From assembly GCA_947252755.1 (NCBI GenBank), contig CAMXWV010000007.1, positions 68,390 through 132,389 of the forward strand: a stretch of 64,000 bases of DNA. Direction: 5' to 3'. The notes under the pieces were generated by a model, which made no database searches, had not been told where the DNA came from, and saw only the letters and a program-made list of their open reading frames with translations. Source of the DNA: an uncultured Dermabacter sp. GTDB lineage: Bacteria; Actinomycetota; Actinomycetes; Actinomycetales; Dermabacteraceae. Numbering within the stretch: the stretch's first letter is position 1; every line of letters begins with the position of its first letter. A program made the position numbers and the translations under genes. Below, piece after piece: positions 44,623-54,043 of the stretch.

Positions 44623-46372
44623 CGTGCTGCTTCCGGCTGCGCCCGATTCGGCGCAATCTACGGGGATCAAAGACTGCCTGTTGTCAGCTGACCCTGTCGC
44701 GTGCGGGGCAGTTGAGACGGCGAAGACGGCGACGAAGGTCGCGGCGAATGACAATGTGCAGCTTGCGAGCGAGGTGCTGGAGAAGGGGCCCACGCAAGCG
44801 GTCGCGGATCGGGCTACCGCGGCTGCGGAGTCGAAGTTTCAGGAGGCGCTGTGGGACCTCGCGCAATCGATCGTCGATGGGACTCAGTACTTCTTCCGTC
44901 TCATCATGAACCTGCTGATCCACACGACTGAACCTCAGGTGGACGGTCAGTTCATCTACGACATGGGCGGGCGCATCTTCTTCATCGCGCTGCCACTGAT
45001 CATCCTGTTCGCCATGCTCCGAATCTGCGTGGAGTCGTTTCGGGCGCGTAGCCTTGCCGGAGCTCGGGGTGCAGCGTTCGGGGCCGCCGGGTCACTGATC
45101 GGGACGCTGGCGCTGCTGCCCCTGACCCACTTGGGGGTTCAGGCACTCGACAGCGTGGCCACGGGGTTGCTGAACGCCACGTTGACGGACGTGGACTCCT
45201 TCGTGGACCGGATCATGGGCGCTGTGGTCTCCGTGGGGACCGTCATTGGAAATCTCTCCGCGGGGCAAGATGTGAGTGGGCCCGTGAAGGGGTGGGAGGT
45301 ACCCGCGGCCGGAATTCTCGTGACGGCGATCATCGCGATCATCTCCGCGCTGCTGGTGCTGGTGTCGTGCGTGATCATCGGACTCGCTCTGGTGACCCGT
45401 AACGCGCTGCTGTATGTCGTCATCGTGGTGGGTCCGATCTGTCTGGCTGGTCTCTCGTGGGGGCCGACTCGACGGTGGGCGTCCACGTGGACCGGGTGGC
45501 TGGTGGCGTTGCTGTTCACGAAGCTTGCTATCGCGGTTGTGATGGGGCTGGGTGTTCTCGCGATCATTGAGCCTGGAGTTGAGGGTGGATCGTTTGTGCT
45601 GCCGGACTTGGCCACGATGCTCTCGGGCATCATGATGCTGCTTATCGCGGCGTTCATGCCGGTGGCGTGCTTCGCCTTTTTCGGGTGGATGGGTGAGGCG
45701 TCGGTGGCGGCGATCAGTCAGGCCGGACAGGCCGCTCAGTCGCGCCTGAGTCGCGTCCCGGCATCCGCGGTCGATGTCTCCCAGTCCGCTGCTAGCCGTG
45801 CGCGGTCCGTTCTGAGTGATGCAGGGGGCGGCACCGTGTCCAGCGGGACCGGTGGAGGCGGTGAAGCTGGCGTGTCCGGGACTGGTGGCGGTTCAGGGGC
45901 CGGTGCTGCCGGTCAGGCTGCTGGTGGTGAGGTCGCCGCCGGTGAGGCGGCTGCCGCTGGTACCGGCGTTGGCTTGGCAGCTGTGGGCGCTGTTGAGGCG
46001 GGTAAGGCCGCTGTGGGCGCGGTGCAGGAGACGGCGAAGGAAGCTCAGTCTCAGGTCCAGGAGGGCATCGACGAGGGCACGAGTGCGGGTGGGGCCACGA
46101 GTGGCGGCTCCGCTTCGTCGGAGCATTCCCCGGTCGAGGCTGGGGACACTGCGTCGGCTGCGTCGGGTCGTGACGCTGACTACGTTGCTTCCTCTGGAGC
46201 GGCGGCGTCGTCTGGATCGGATGCTGTGGTTGCGTCGGGTGACTCGATGATGGCGGATGAACCATCACCGCCGGTCGAGGATTCCACGACCGGGCACGGC
46301 TCGGTCCGGTCTACGCCTGTGCCGGTGAGCGAGGACAGCACGGCTCAGGATGGAGGGGCGAAGCATGACTGA
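44609..46372 (+). CDS. VirB6/TrbL-like polytopic membrane protein
   Basis: 587 residues. A hydrophilic N-terminus (1-105) precedes about six to seven helices (residues 125-385), including GGRIFFIALPLIILFAMLRI, the pair around VTAIIAIISALLVLVSCVII and LLYVVIVVGPICLAGLSW. GPTRRWASTWTGWLVALLF is a basic/aromatic loop typical of TrbL. From about 390 to the end it is low-complexity Gly/Ala/Ser/Glu. VirB6/TrbL forms the inner-membrane channel of T4SS. It overlaps both neighbours. Confidence 0.75.
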   Translation: MAMADVLLPAAPDSAQSTGIKDCLLSADPVACGAVETAKTATKVAANDNVQLASEVLEKGPTQAVADRATAAAESKFQEALWDLAQSIVDGTQYFFRLIMNLLIHTTEPQVDGQFIYDMGGRIFFIALPLIILFAMLRICVESFRARSLAGARGAAFGAAGSLIGTLALLPLTHLGVQALDSVATGLLNATLTDVDSFVDRIMGAVVSVGTVIGNLSAGQDVSGPVKGWEVPAAGILVTAIIAIISALLVLVSCVIIGLALVTRNALLYVVIVVGPICLAGLSWGPTRRWASTWTGWLVALLFTKLAIAVVMGLGVLAIIEPGVEGGSFVLPDLATMLSGIMMLLIAAFMPVACFAFFGWMGEASVAAISQAGQAAQSRLSRVPASAVDVSQSAASRARSVLSDAGGGTVSSGTGGGGEAGVSGTGGGSGAGAAGQAAGGEVAAGEAAAAGTGVGLAAVGAVEAGKAAVGAVQETAKEAQSQVQEGIDEGTSAGGATSGGSASSEHSPVEAGDTASAASGRDADYVASSGAAASSGSDAVVASGDSMMADEPSPPVEDSTTGHGSVRSTPVPVSEDSTAQDGGAKHD

Positions 46373-46652
46373 TCCACTGGTTCCTCGTGGTGACGCTCTC
46401 CCGCCGGGGTCTCGCGACCTACTAGAGTCCATCGCGGGCACCGCTGCCAATGCCGCTCTCATCCTGGCAGTGGTCGGGGTCGTCCTCGGCGCGGTGATGG
46501 CAGGGATTGGCACAGTTTCAAGCCGCCCGCAGATGAGTCAGTCCGGGTGGTTCGCGGTGGTGGGAGCTGCGTGCTCCGCGGTCGTCGCGGCCGGTTTGAG
46601 CCTGTTCGTGGCGTGGCTGGGCGATCGAGCGTTTACGTTGTGGATTAGCTGA
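46365..46652 (+). CDS. VirB2/TrbC-like small membrane protein (copy 1)
   Basis: 95 residues from the ATG at 46365, behind GGAGGGG. Two hydrophobic helices (ALILAVVGVVLGAVMAGIGT and AVVGAACSAVVAAGLSLFVA) are separated by a short basic loop with SRPQ. It aligns with the protein encoded at 46779: both have LPxG, AGT, an Asn, then LI.AV and a later S.RP loop. The size and topology fit a T4SS pilin-like subunit. It overlaps the VirB6-like stop by 8 bases. Confidence 0.6.
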   Translation: MTDPLVPRGDALPPGSRDLLESIAGTAANAALILAVVGVVLGAVMAGIGTVSSRPQMSQSGWFAVVGAACSAVVAAGLSLFVAWLGDRAFTLWIS

Positions 46653-46669
46653 TCCGGGCAAATTGAGAC

Positions 46670-46703
46670 CGGGGCCGTTACCGGATTTCCAGTGGCGGCC
46701 CCG
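46670..46703 (+). terminator. Weak terminator or attenuator between the two pilin-like genes
   Basis: CGGGGCCG (46670-46677) pairs with CGGCCCCG (46696-46703) around an 18-base loop, followed by TTGTCGT. It lies in the only sizeable gap (126 bases) of the transfer operon and may set the ratio of upstream to downstream products. Confidence 0.4.
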
Positions 46704-46778
46704 TTGTCGTGCTCACGGCGCTTGTGGGGTCAGGTGCTCCGGTGCAGGGCCGGACTACGACGTGAGAGGACGCGAACC

Positions 46779-47081
46779 ATGGTCATTGCAGAGAACTTCG
46801 ATCCCGGTGTTTCCCCAACGTGGGACGCGCTGCCCAGCGGCGTCAAGACGTTTCTGACGGACGTTGCCGGAACCATCATGAATATCGGGCTGATTGCGGC
46901 GGTGATTGTGCTGATCGCTGGGGCCATCGTGTGGGGCGGTGCTTCGCTGTCACACCGACCGGGTGTGGCAGCCATCGGGGTGAAGGTGCTGGCGGTCGCG
47001 GCGCTGGTTGCGATGGTCTGCGCGGGCGCCAATGCTCTGATCACGTTCTTCGCGAATCAGGCGCCGTCGATTTTCTCCTGA
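46779..47081 (+). CDS. VirB2/TrbC-like small membrane protein (copy 2)
   Basis: 100 residues from the ATG at 46779 (MVIAENFDPGVSPTWDALPS) behind GAGAGGACG. There are two helices, NIGLIAAVIVLIAGAIVWGG and VKVLAVAALVAMVCAGANAL, with SHRPG between. The pattern is the same as in the preceding small gene, so they are paralogues. One may be the pilin-like subunit and the other a variant or assembly partner. It is followed by the SCO6880-like gene. Confidence 0.6.
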   Translation: MVIAENFDPGVSPTWDALPSGVKTFLTDVAGTIMNIGLIAAVIVLIAGAIVWGGASLSHRPGVAAIGVKVLAVAALVAMVCAGANALITFFANQAPSIFS

Positions 47082-47114
47082 TCTCACCTCGACTACTGAC
47101 CTGAGGAGGACTTC

Positions 47115-48569
47115 ATGTCTGCGGAGGCATCACAGCGGTTGACGGCGAGGTTCCCTCGCCGCTCTCAGCGTGGAGTGATCGCGGGAATCAGCGGTGTGCA
47201 GCTAGGGCTACTGGGTGCTGCTCTCGTCTTCACTGTGGCCGGTCTGTGGCTGGGGCGCGCTGGGATGGCAGTGCCTGTGATGGTGCTGCTTGGGGTTGCA
47301 CCGACGTGGTGGACAGGCCGTCCCTTGGTGAACTGGGTGCCCTACCTCGGCCGATGGCTGCTGCGCGGTGCTACGGGGCAGCGGACGTACCGTGCGCGCC
47401 CGCTGGCACCGCGGCCCGCTGGGGCGCTGGGTCTGCCTGGGGATGCTGCGCGGCTGCGCGTGCTTAGTGATGCTCTCAGTGGCGCCGGTCTGGTGCATGA
47501 TCCGACGACTCGTACGCTGACGGCGGTGGCGCGAGTGAGTGCGTCGGATTCGTTCGTACTGGCTGAGAGTGAGCGACAGGATTCCGTGGCGTCTGGCTTC
47601 GGCAGTGTGCTGGCGGCGTTCTGTGAGGATGCTGGTTCGGGTGTAGACCGGGTGCAGGTTCTGCTGCGCGCCATCTCGGACTCGGGTGAGGAGGTGCGGG
47701 CGCACTTTGAATCTGAGGGAACCTTGGAGGTGTCGTCTGCTGCGCATGAGCTGTATGGCGAGTACCTGGCTGCTTCGCGCGTGCGGTCCGTGCGCCACGA
47801 AGCGTGGGTTTCGATTCGGCTCAAGATGACCGCGCGTGGCGTGGCAGGCAGCGTGCGTGCGGCGGGCGGTGGTGTCACTGGTGGCGCTGAGGTTCTGCGT
47901 GAGCGAATGCAGCATCTTCGGTCGCGGTTGGGGGATGCCCAGGTGAACTTTGAGGGTTGGTGCTCATCGGGAGACATTGCCGTGCTGGCTCGGACCGCGT
48001 ATGACCCGGATTCGCTGGCAGAGCTGGAGGCTCACCCTGAGGTTGGGCGGTCACTCGCTGGTGCTGGCCCGCTGGCAGTGGACGAAGCGTTCACGTACTT
48101 CCGCACTGAGTCGGGCTATCAGCGGGTGCTGTGGGTTGTGGAGTGGCCTCGGAAGCAGGCAACGGCGGGATTCCTCCAGCGCCTGGTGATTGCACAGATT
48201 CGCCATACGTTCACGATGATCTATGAGCCGATCCCGACTCGGCGTGCCATCACCAGCGCGCGTGCGGCGTCCACCGCGGCGGAAACGTCACGGATGTGGG
48301 AACGAAAGTCCGGTGCTATCGACACGAAGGAGCGTCAGCGTGAGCGCCAAGCGCTGGAAAACGAAGAAAACGCACTGGAAGAGGGCCACGGTGCTATGCG
48401 GTTCGCCGGGCTGGTGACCGTCTCGGCTGACGATCTCCAGGAGCTGCGCGTGGTGACGGACCAGGCCCGGACTGCGGCAGCGCAGTCGGGGTGTGAACTG
48501 CGAATTCTCGGCGGTGAACAGGCGTCGGCGTTCATCGCTGGCGCACTGCCATTCGGACGGGGGCTGTGA
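47115..48569 (+). CDS. SCO6880-family transfer protein
   Basis: 484 residues from the ATG at 47115 (MSAEASQRLTARFPRRSQRG) after GAGGAGGAC. Two N-terminal helices (about 24-60) give a PrgI/VirB3-like membrane anchor, followed by a large cytoplasmic domain (for example SDALSGAGLVHDPTTRTLTA and MYLR-free ATPase-N-like stretches). SCO6880-type proteins accompany VirB4-like ATPases in actinobacterial secretion clusters and supply the VirB4 N-terminal portion. It overlaps the VirB4-like gene by 4 bases, which supports a split VirB3-VirB4 arrangement. Confidence 0.75.
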   Translation: MSAEASQRLTARFPRRSQRGVIAGISGVQLGLLGAALVFTVAGLWLGRAGMAVPVMVLLGVAPTWWTGRPLVNWVPYLGRWLLRGATGQRTYRARPLAPRPAGALGLPGDAARLRVLSDALSGAGLVHDPTTRTLTAVARVSASDSFVLAESERQDSVASGFGSVLAAFCEDAGSGVDRVQVLLRAISDSGEEVRAHFESEGTLEVSSAAHELYGEYLAASRVRSVRHEAWVSIRLKMTARGVAGSVRAAGGGVTGGAEVLRERMQHLRSRLGDAQVNFEGWCSSGDIAVLARTAYDPDSLAELEAHPEVGRSLAGAGPLAVDEAFTYFRTESGYQRVLWVVEWPRKQATAGFLQRLVIAQIRHTFTMIYEPIPTRRAITSARAASTAAETSRMWERKSGAIDTKERQRERQALENEENALEEGHGAMRFAGLVTVSADDLQELRVVTDQARTAAAQSGCELRILGGEQASAFIAGALPFGRGL

Positions 48570-50089
48570 CAGTGGAGAAGTCGAAGCGTCGAGTGGTGAC
48601 GGCCAGTGCGAGACGTCTGTCGCGGACGGACTGGCGGTTGATGCGCCGCCGTGAGCGTGAACTGATCGCAGAGGATCAGAAGGCGAAGGCTGCGGAGCGA
48701 GCGCGTGTGGCTCGGGAAGAGAAGACGGCCTGGCGGTCTGAGGACTATCTGCCTGCTGCCGGTGAGAAGGGGCCGAAGGCTTTGCGAACGTCGCATGCGT
48801 TCCAGGCTCAATCGCACCGTGCGCACACCGGAATCCTGGGGCTCACGTATCCGTTCCTCGCTGACCCGGGTCTTGGCGCTCAGGGCATGGTGATGGGCCA
48901 GAACCTTCTCGGCGGCGGCGTGTTTACGTACGACCCGTTCAGCGCATATGAGGCTGGTGTGCTCGATGACCCGAACATCATCTGCTCAGGCAAAGTGGGC
49001 TCGGGAAAGTCCACGCTGAACAAAGCCTTGACCACGCGCGGCGCGGCTTTTGGCTATCGGTCGTATGTGCCTGCTGATGTAAAGGGTGAGTGGACTGCGC
49101 CCGCGCGCGCTGTCGGCGGTGCAGCGTTTGAGATCGGCCCCGGTGGTGCGGATCGGATCAATGTTCTGGGCACCCCGATCACGCGCCCCTCCTCATACAG
49201 CGAGGAGGATTGGGAGGAGACCACTCGCAATCGCCGGGCCATGCTGCTGGAGGCGATCACAGAGCGGCTGATGCCGGAAGGGCGGGAGCTGACTCCAATG
49301 GAGTCGAGCGCTCTGCTGTATGCGCTCACTCAGGTGCTGCGTCGTGATGCTGAGGAGCCGGTGCTGGGTGATGTAGTGCATGAGCTGTTCAATCCCCAAA
49401 AGGATGAACGTGACCGGGTGCCCGAGGGGTTCACGCGCATGACGGAGGTGCGCGACCACTCGCAGGAGGTGGGCCATGCACTTGCGAAGCTGACGCAGGG
49501 GGCGCTGGGTGGCGTGCTCAACGGGAAGTCCACTGTGCGGTTTGATCCGTCGCTGCCCATGCTGACCATCGATGTGTCGCGTCTGGATGGAAATCGGCTG
49601 CTTGATGTGGTGATGACGTGTACGTCCTCGTGGATGGAGTCGGCGCTCCAGGACGGTACGCACCGGCGCCGATTCATGGTGTACGACGAGGGGTGGCGGA
49701 TTTTCACTCAACACTCGCTGCTCGCTCGGTTGCAGCACAACTGGAAAATTGCGCGTGGCTGGGGCATCTCTAACGTGCTGGTGTTCCACTCCTTTGGTGA
49801 CCTGGAGACTGCTGGGGATGGTGGACAGGCTGCGCGGGCTCTCGCGCACAACCTCGTGTCTGATTCGTCCACGGTGATCTCGTTCCGGCAGTCAGGGCGT
49901 GCTGTGGGTCCGGCTCAGGAGATGTTGGACCTGACCGATACAGCGGCTGGTCTGCTGACTGATCTGCGCAAGGGCCAGGCCCTGTGGCGCATTGGGCAGC
50001 GGCAGTCGATGGTGCAAGTGACGCGGACTCCGCGTGAGGCGGCGATCTTCGACACCGATGAGGCGATGGTGAAGCATGGCGCGGCGTGA
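48566..50089 (+). CDS. VirB4-like conjugation ATPase
   Basis: 507 residues from the GTG at 48566. The Walker A motif is GKVGSGKST (Lys148) and Walker B is FMVYDEGW at about residue 373. It lacks the VirB4 N-terminal domain, which the preceding gene may provide. Family context includes NILGTP-type NVLGTPITRP and QSGRAVGPAQEMLDLTD near the C-terminus. VirB4 powers assembly of the pilus and channel and is the most conserved T4SS part. It overlaps the coupling protein gene by 14 bases. Confidence 0.85.
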   Translation: MTVEKSKRRVVTASARRLSRTDWRLMRRRERELIAEDQKAKAAERARVAREEKTAWRSEDYLPAAGEKGPKALRTSHAFQAQSHRAHTGILGLTYPFLADPGLGAQGMVMGQNLLGGGVFTYDPFSAYEAGVLDDPNIICSGKVGSGKSTLNKALTTRGAAFGYRSYVPADVKGEWTAPARAVGGAAFEIGPGGADRINVLGTPITRPSSYSEEDWEETTRNRRAMLLEAITERLMPEGRELTPMESSALLYALTQVLRRDAEEPVLGDVVHELFNPQKDERDRVPEGFTRMTEVRDHSQEVGHALAKLTQGALGGVLNGKSTVRFDPSLPMLTIDVSRLDGNRLLDVVMTCTSSWMESALQDGTHRRRFMVYDEGWRIFTQHSLLARLQHNWKIARGWGISNVLVFHSFGDLETAGDGGQAARALAHNLVSDSSTVISFRQSGRAVGPAQEMLDLTDTAAGLLTDLRKGQALWRIGQRQSMVQVTRTPREAAIFDTDEAMVKHGAA

Positions 50090-51896
50090 CACTCGTGGGG
50101 AGATGAGGCGGCGCGCTGGCGGCTTCGAAGTGGTGGCCCCGTTTGTTCTCGGGATCGTCGCCGCGCCGGTGGCCCTGGTGTGGGCAGCTGGCTTCGTGGC
50201 AGCAGTTGTGCAGGGTCGTTCGTACTCTGCCGGGCTGGGGCAGGCAGTGCAGGCAGTGCTGAGCCCGGGGCACGCTGGCGAGCTCCTTGGCGTGGGGTCT
50301 ACCGCGCTGGTTTGGACCGTGGTTGCGGTGCTGGTCTTGCTGCTTGGTGGTCTGGTGCGAGTCGGGTGGAGAACCGTGGCCCGTCAGCGATCAGCGGCGG
50401 CTCGGGAGATCGGCCGGGAGCGAGGGCTGCCTGACCGGTCTGAGGTTGCGCGCCAGTACGGCGCGCGACAGGTGCTGAACCGGCACCGTCAGATCAGACC
50501 TGATTTTGAGGCCGGGCGGCGTCCCTGTGTGGATGACTTCGCGTTCTGGGATGGCGTGAGCCAGGGGGTGAAAACCTACACGACGTTTGAGACTCCTACG
50601 ATGCTGATTGCTCCGTCACGTGTGGGCAAGTCCCAGTCGATCATCGGCCCACGGATCGCTCAGGCTCCAGGAGCTGTGCTGTCGACGTCGACGAAGGCTG
50701 AGATTGTGCGGATGACATGGGAGCTGCGCGAGCAGACCGGGGGCCCCATGATGGTCTGTGACCCGGAGGGTGTGGGAGAAGAAGCGGGCCTGCCGAGCGG
50801 GGTGTCCTGGTGCCTGTGGTCCGGGTGCGAGGACGTGAGTGAGGCGCTGGCGCGGGCGCGTGTGCTCGCGTCCAGCGGTGGTGAGGGTGTCAAGAATGCG
50901 GGGTTCTGGGAGGCCACCACGAAGCGGGTGATGGCTCCCCTGCTTCACGCTGCCGCCGTCGATGGGGACGTGACGATGGGCCAGTTCCAGAGCTGGTGCT
51001 TCGATCCGAAGAACGCCCTGGATGCTGTGGAGATTCTGCGGGACACGCGCGGGGCCGGAGACTTGGCCTCCATGTTGGTGTCCGTGGTGGAGATGGACGA
51101 CCTGGAGACGCGCGCGAACATGTGGGCTCCGGTGTCCAACGTGGGGATGGCACTGGTTGAGCGGGGCGTACGTCGAACGTTCGGCCCTGGTGGCGATCAG
51201 TTGGACATTGATGCGTTTCTGCGTGATGCCGGGACCATCTACATCCTGGGTCAGGACGGCGGTCACGCCGCCCAGTTGATTCTGACGCTCGTGGATGCTG
51301 TCTGGCGAGCAATGGTGCGGCGGGCCAACGGCGCGCCGGGTGGACGGATGGAGCCGCCTGCCCATATGAGTCTTGACGAGATCGGCAACATTGGTCGGCT
51401 GCCGGAGCTGCCCCGCATGATCAGTGAAGGCGGCGGCCTGGGTATCCAAACGACGGCTGGGTTCCAGTCGCTCGCACAGGCAGCTCTGCGCTATGGCCAG
51501 GACGCGGCGAAGGCGATGTGGGAGTCCGCAACTCAGCGAATCGTGCTGGGTGGCGTGGACGATGACGCAGTGCTGACCTCCATGTCGCGAGCTGCGGGCA
51601 CTCGGACGGTGGTGCAGGAGTCTGTGTCGAGTTCCCGACGGGGTGAGGGCGTTGGACGCTCCTACTCGGAACGGGAAGAGCAGGTGCTGGAGAAGCACCA
51701 GATTCAGACCATGCGGCGGGGCTTGGGCTGCGTGATCGAAGCGGCGAAACCCCTGGTAGTGGTCAGCTTTGAACCGTTCTTCCGACGCTATGACAAGCAG
51801 GTGAAGCGGCTTCGTCAGCAGAAGCAAGAAGCAGCCGCTGAGCGGCTGACAGGTGTGTCCGATGACGTCCCGACGATGAGTGGTGGTGATGAGTGA
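50076..51896 (+). CDS. VirD4/TraG-like type IV coupling protein
   Basis: 606 residues. Two N-terminal transmembrane helices (about 18-42 and 75-95) are followed by Walker A in APSRVGKSQSI (about residue 180) and Walker B in MSLDEIGNIGRL (about 433), with the TraG-like EGGGLGIQTTAGFQSLAQA segment after it. It recruits the relaxase-DNA complex to the channel. The start is the ATG at 50076. It shares its stop with the start of the ArdC-like gene. Confidence 0.9.
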   Translation: MARRDTRGEMRRRAGGFEVVAPFVLGIVAAPVALVWAAGFVAAVVQGRSYSAGLGQAVQAVLSPGHAGELLGVGSTALVWTVVAVLVLLLGGLVRVGWRTVARQRSAAAREIGRERGLPDRSEVARQYGARQVLNRHRQIRPDFEAGRRPCVDDFAFWDGVSQGVKTYTTFETPTMLIAPSRVGKSQSIIGPRIAQAPGAVLSTSTKAEIVRMTWELREQTGGPMMVCDPEGVGEEAGLPSGVSWCLWSGCEDVSEALARARVLASSGGEGVKNAGFWEATTKRVMAPLLHAAAVDGDVTMGQFQSWCFDPKNALDAVEILRDTRGAGDLASMLVSVVEMDDLETRANMWAPVSNVGMALVERGVRRTFGPGGDQLDIDAFLRDAGTIYILGQDGGHAAQLILTLVDAVWRAMVRRANGAPGGRMEPPAHMSLDEIGNIGRLPELPRMISEGGGLGIQTTAGFQSLAQAALRYGQDAAKAMWESATQRIVLGGVDDDAVLTSMSRAAGTRTVVQESVSSSRRGEGVGRSYSEREEQVLEKHQIQTMRRGLGCVIEAAKPLVVVSFEPFFRRYDKQVKRLRQQKQEAAAERLTGVSDDVPTMSGGDE

Positions 51897-53032
51897 TGGC
51901 GCGTCAATCACGAGAGGAGTATCTACAGGAGCGCGCTCAGAAGGTTGAGCAGCTGTCGAACGACATGGCGGACCGTGTGCAGAGCCTGGCGACCGGCGAA
52001 GATGCGGTCGCGCTGGTCAGCTTCGTAGCGCGGTTCCGCTCCCGCTCCCCCAACAACGCGGCGCTGATCTACTCGCAATATCTCGGCCGAAGGGAGCGCG
52101 GGGAGTCGGTGGAGGAGCCGTCGTTGCTAGCTGGGTACAAGCAGTTTCAGGAGATGGGGCGTCAGGTGCGCCGCGGTGAGAAGGGCTACCAGATTCTGGC
52201 TCCGGTCACGGCGCGGTTCGCGTCGGCAACTCCGGATGATCCGTCATCGTGGCGGCGGCTGACTTACCGAGAGCGGCCCGCCGCGGGTGAGAAGGTCGAA
52301 CAGAGGATGGTGGGCGTGAAGCCTGCCAGCGTCTTCGATATCTCTCAGACCGAGGGGCCTGACCTGCCGTCTCTGCCCACGTGGAGCCCCAACACCCAAG
52401 GTGTTGTGCCCGATGGTCTGATGGACGCGCTGAGAGCTGAAATCGAGCGAGAGGGATTCTCCCTCACCATCACGGACGGACCGTTGCCGAGCGGTGCTGA
52501 AGGACTCACGCGGTACAAGGATCAGGAAGTGACGATCAACGGTGCCCGCGGTGAAGCAGAGACGGTGGCAACCGCGCTTCATGAGCTTGGTCATGTGAAG
52601 ATGCATCACCCGAAGATTGAAGGGGCTCGTGCACTGCCTCGGGGGCAGCGCGAGTTCGAAGCGGAAACCTACGCGCATGTGCTGGCGAAGCTGCACGGGC
52701 TGGACACCACTGAGTCCAGTACTGCCTACGCCGGAGGGTGGGTGCTGGGCACCACCGGTGCGGACCAGGAGACGACGGCAGAACTGAGCGCACAGGTGGT
52801 GACCCGGGTAGCAACGGCGGTGAACGCAACGCTCGACCGGCTGCCTGCCGGGGCAGTAATTGCGACCGGGGCACTGCCGTCAAAGGATGATGTGAAGCAG
52901 GAAGCAGCGTCTTCACCGGAACAGCAGCGAGTGAAGAATGCTCTGCGCATGGAGGCCCGAGCTCCCGCGCGGATTCGCGATGAAGAACCGGTTGCTCCCA
53001 GTGCAGCGGTTCGGGCGAAGGCACGCCGGTGA
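51896..53032 (+). CDS. ArdC-like antirestriction protein with zincin domain
   Basis: 378 residues from the ATG at 51896 (TGATG overlap with the upstream stop). The N-terminal ArdC ssDNA-binding domain reads FVARFRSRSPNNAALIYSQY, then YKQFQEMGRQVRRGEKGYQI and LAPVTARF. The C-terminal zincin domain has HELGHVKMHH (about 229-238) and a Glu in EFEAETYAHVLAKLHGL. ArdC proteins protect incoming single-stranded DNA from restriction in the recipient. The gene sits right behind the coupling protein in a tightly coupled run of genes. Confidence 0.85.
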   Translation: MARQSREEYLQERAQKVEQLSNDMADRVQSLATGEDAVALVSFVARFRSRSPNNAALIYSQYLGRRERGESVEEPSLLAGYKQFQEMGRQVRRGEKGYQILAPVTARFASATPDDPSSWRRLTYRERPAAGEKVEQRMVGVKPASVFDISQTEGPDLPSLPTWSPNTQGVVPDGLMDALRAEIEREGFSLTITDGPLPSGAEGLTRYKDQEVTINGARGEAETVATALHELGHVKMHHPKIEGARALPRGQREFEAETYAHVLAKLHGLDTTESSTAYAGGWVLGTTGADQETTAELSAQVVTRVATAVNATLDRLPAGAVIATGALPSKDDVKQEAASSPEQQRVKNALRMEARAPARIRDEEPVAPSAAVRAKARR

Positions 53033-53400
53033 GGCGCGTCCGGGCTCATGCGGTAATCGGGCGGCAGCGCGCTCGGCATCGCCACCGCTACCGCGCGTAC
53101 ATGCAGTCACCGCTGTGGTGGGAGCGCCGCGCCCGCTGGATCGAAGAGGAACAGAACCGGTCGGGCGCTGTTCGATGCGCTGTCTGCCAGGGGGCATGGT
53201 CCGACTTGCATCACATGAGCTACGAGCGGATGGGACGTGAGCGTCACTCGGACCTGGTGGCGCTGTGTCGAACGGACCATGACTGGGTGCACGGTGCGTA
53301 TGACGCTGGACGGTGGCGCGGAATGGACTACGAAGTGGTGATGCGGCGACTGCTGGGTGTAGCACGGCAGCAGAGAGGAGAGCCGGATGTACAGCGTTGA
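53029..53400 (+). CDS. HNH nuclease-like protein
   Basis: 123 residues from the GTG at 53029 (4-base overlap with the ArdC-like gene). The basic N-terminus is Arg-rich. The core has CAVC, LHHMSYERMG, then LVALCRTDHDWVHG: a CxxC zinc half-site, the HH pair and a second C-x3-H-x2-H half-site, the layout of zinc-stapled HNH proteins. The second site is CRTDH rather than CxxCH, so metal binding may differ. Its role on the element is unknown. Confidence 0.65.
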   Translation: MRRVRAHAVIGRQRARHRHRYRAYMQSPLWWERRARWIEEEQNRSGAVRCAVCQGAWSDLHHMSYERMGRERHSDLVALCRTDHDWVHGAYDAGRWRGMDYEVVMRRLLGVARQQRGEPDVQR

Positions 53401-54043
53401 TTTCTCGGTCGGAATGGTCGATGACGCGGGCACACCAGCGGTGCCCGCGTCGGCTTTAGAGGGGGCGTCGGCCGCTGGCTGGGTTCCGGTACCGACCACG
53501 AAGTGGGGCGTTGATCATGACGATCTGACTTCACGGGCCAACTTCGAGGTTCTGGAAGCTAGCTGTCCTCATGTGCTTCGAATGGTGGGTGACGAGTGGC
53601 GCTGTCTGCTGATCCACACCGATGACCAATCGCACCTAGAGTCGTCATGGTGGGAAGCTCTGCGCGAGGGGCGCGTCATCAGCGAGACAGCGACAGCGGG
53701 CCTGGTTCGTCGTTCACTGGCACGGCGGGTGGCGGACGTCGAGGGGCCTGAAGCGCTGGAGGCTCTACCGGAAGCTCTAGTGCGGCGTGGATTGCGGAAG
53801 ACGGCGTTGCGCGTCCTTACGAGGTCACTGGAGAGTGAGGCGGTTCGGGCGTACCTGACGCTGGCGGCCGTGACGTACCCTCTGCCGGTGGTGCGCGCGG
53901 TCACGGTGGAGGTGCCGGCACACGCCGTCGTGGTGGACCAGCTTGTGGAGGCGGTGGCGGCGCGGCCTGAGATACTAGAAGCGCCCTTGGGCGGTGCCGC
54001 GAATTGGGATCAATATGAGAGGTGGCTGCGCAATGGCCGATGA
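53387..54043 (+). CDS. Uncharacterised element protein
   Basis: 218 residues from the ATG at 53387, 14 bases inside the HNH gene. I do not recognise it. The N-terminal third has an acidic/aromatic stretch (WGVDHDDLTSRANFEVLEAS, then CPHVLRMVGDEWRC, with two Cys). The rest is helical with repeated Leu/Arg/Ala/Val (EALEALPEALVRRGLRKTAL; AVRAYLTLAAVTYPLPVVRA). No membrane segment is seen. Tight coupling to ArdC- and HNH-like genes implies coordinated expression, possibly early in the recipient. Confidence 0.6.
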   Translation: MYSVDFSVGMVDDAGTPAVPASALEGASAAGWVPVPTTKWGVDHDDLTSRANFEVLEASCPHVLRMVGDEWRCLLIHTDDQSHLESSWWEALREGRVISETATAGLVRRSLARRVADVEGPEALEALPEALVRRGLRKTALRVLTRSLESEAVRAYLTLAAVTYPLPVVRAVTVEVPAHAVVVDQLVEAVAARPEILEAPLGGAANWDQYERWLRNGR

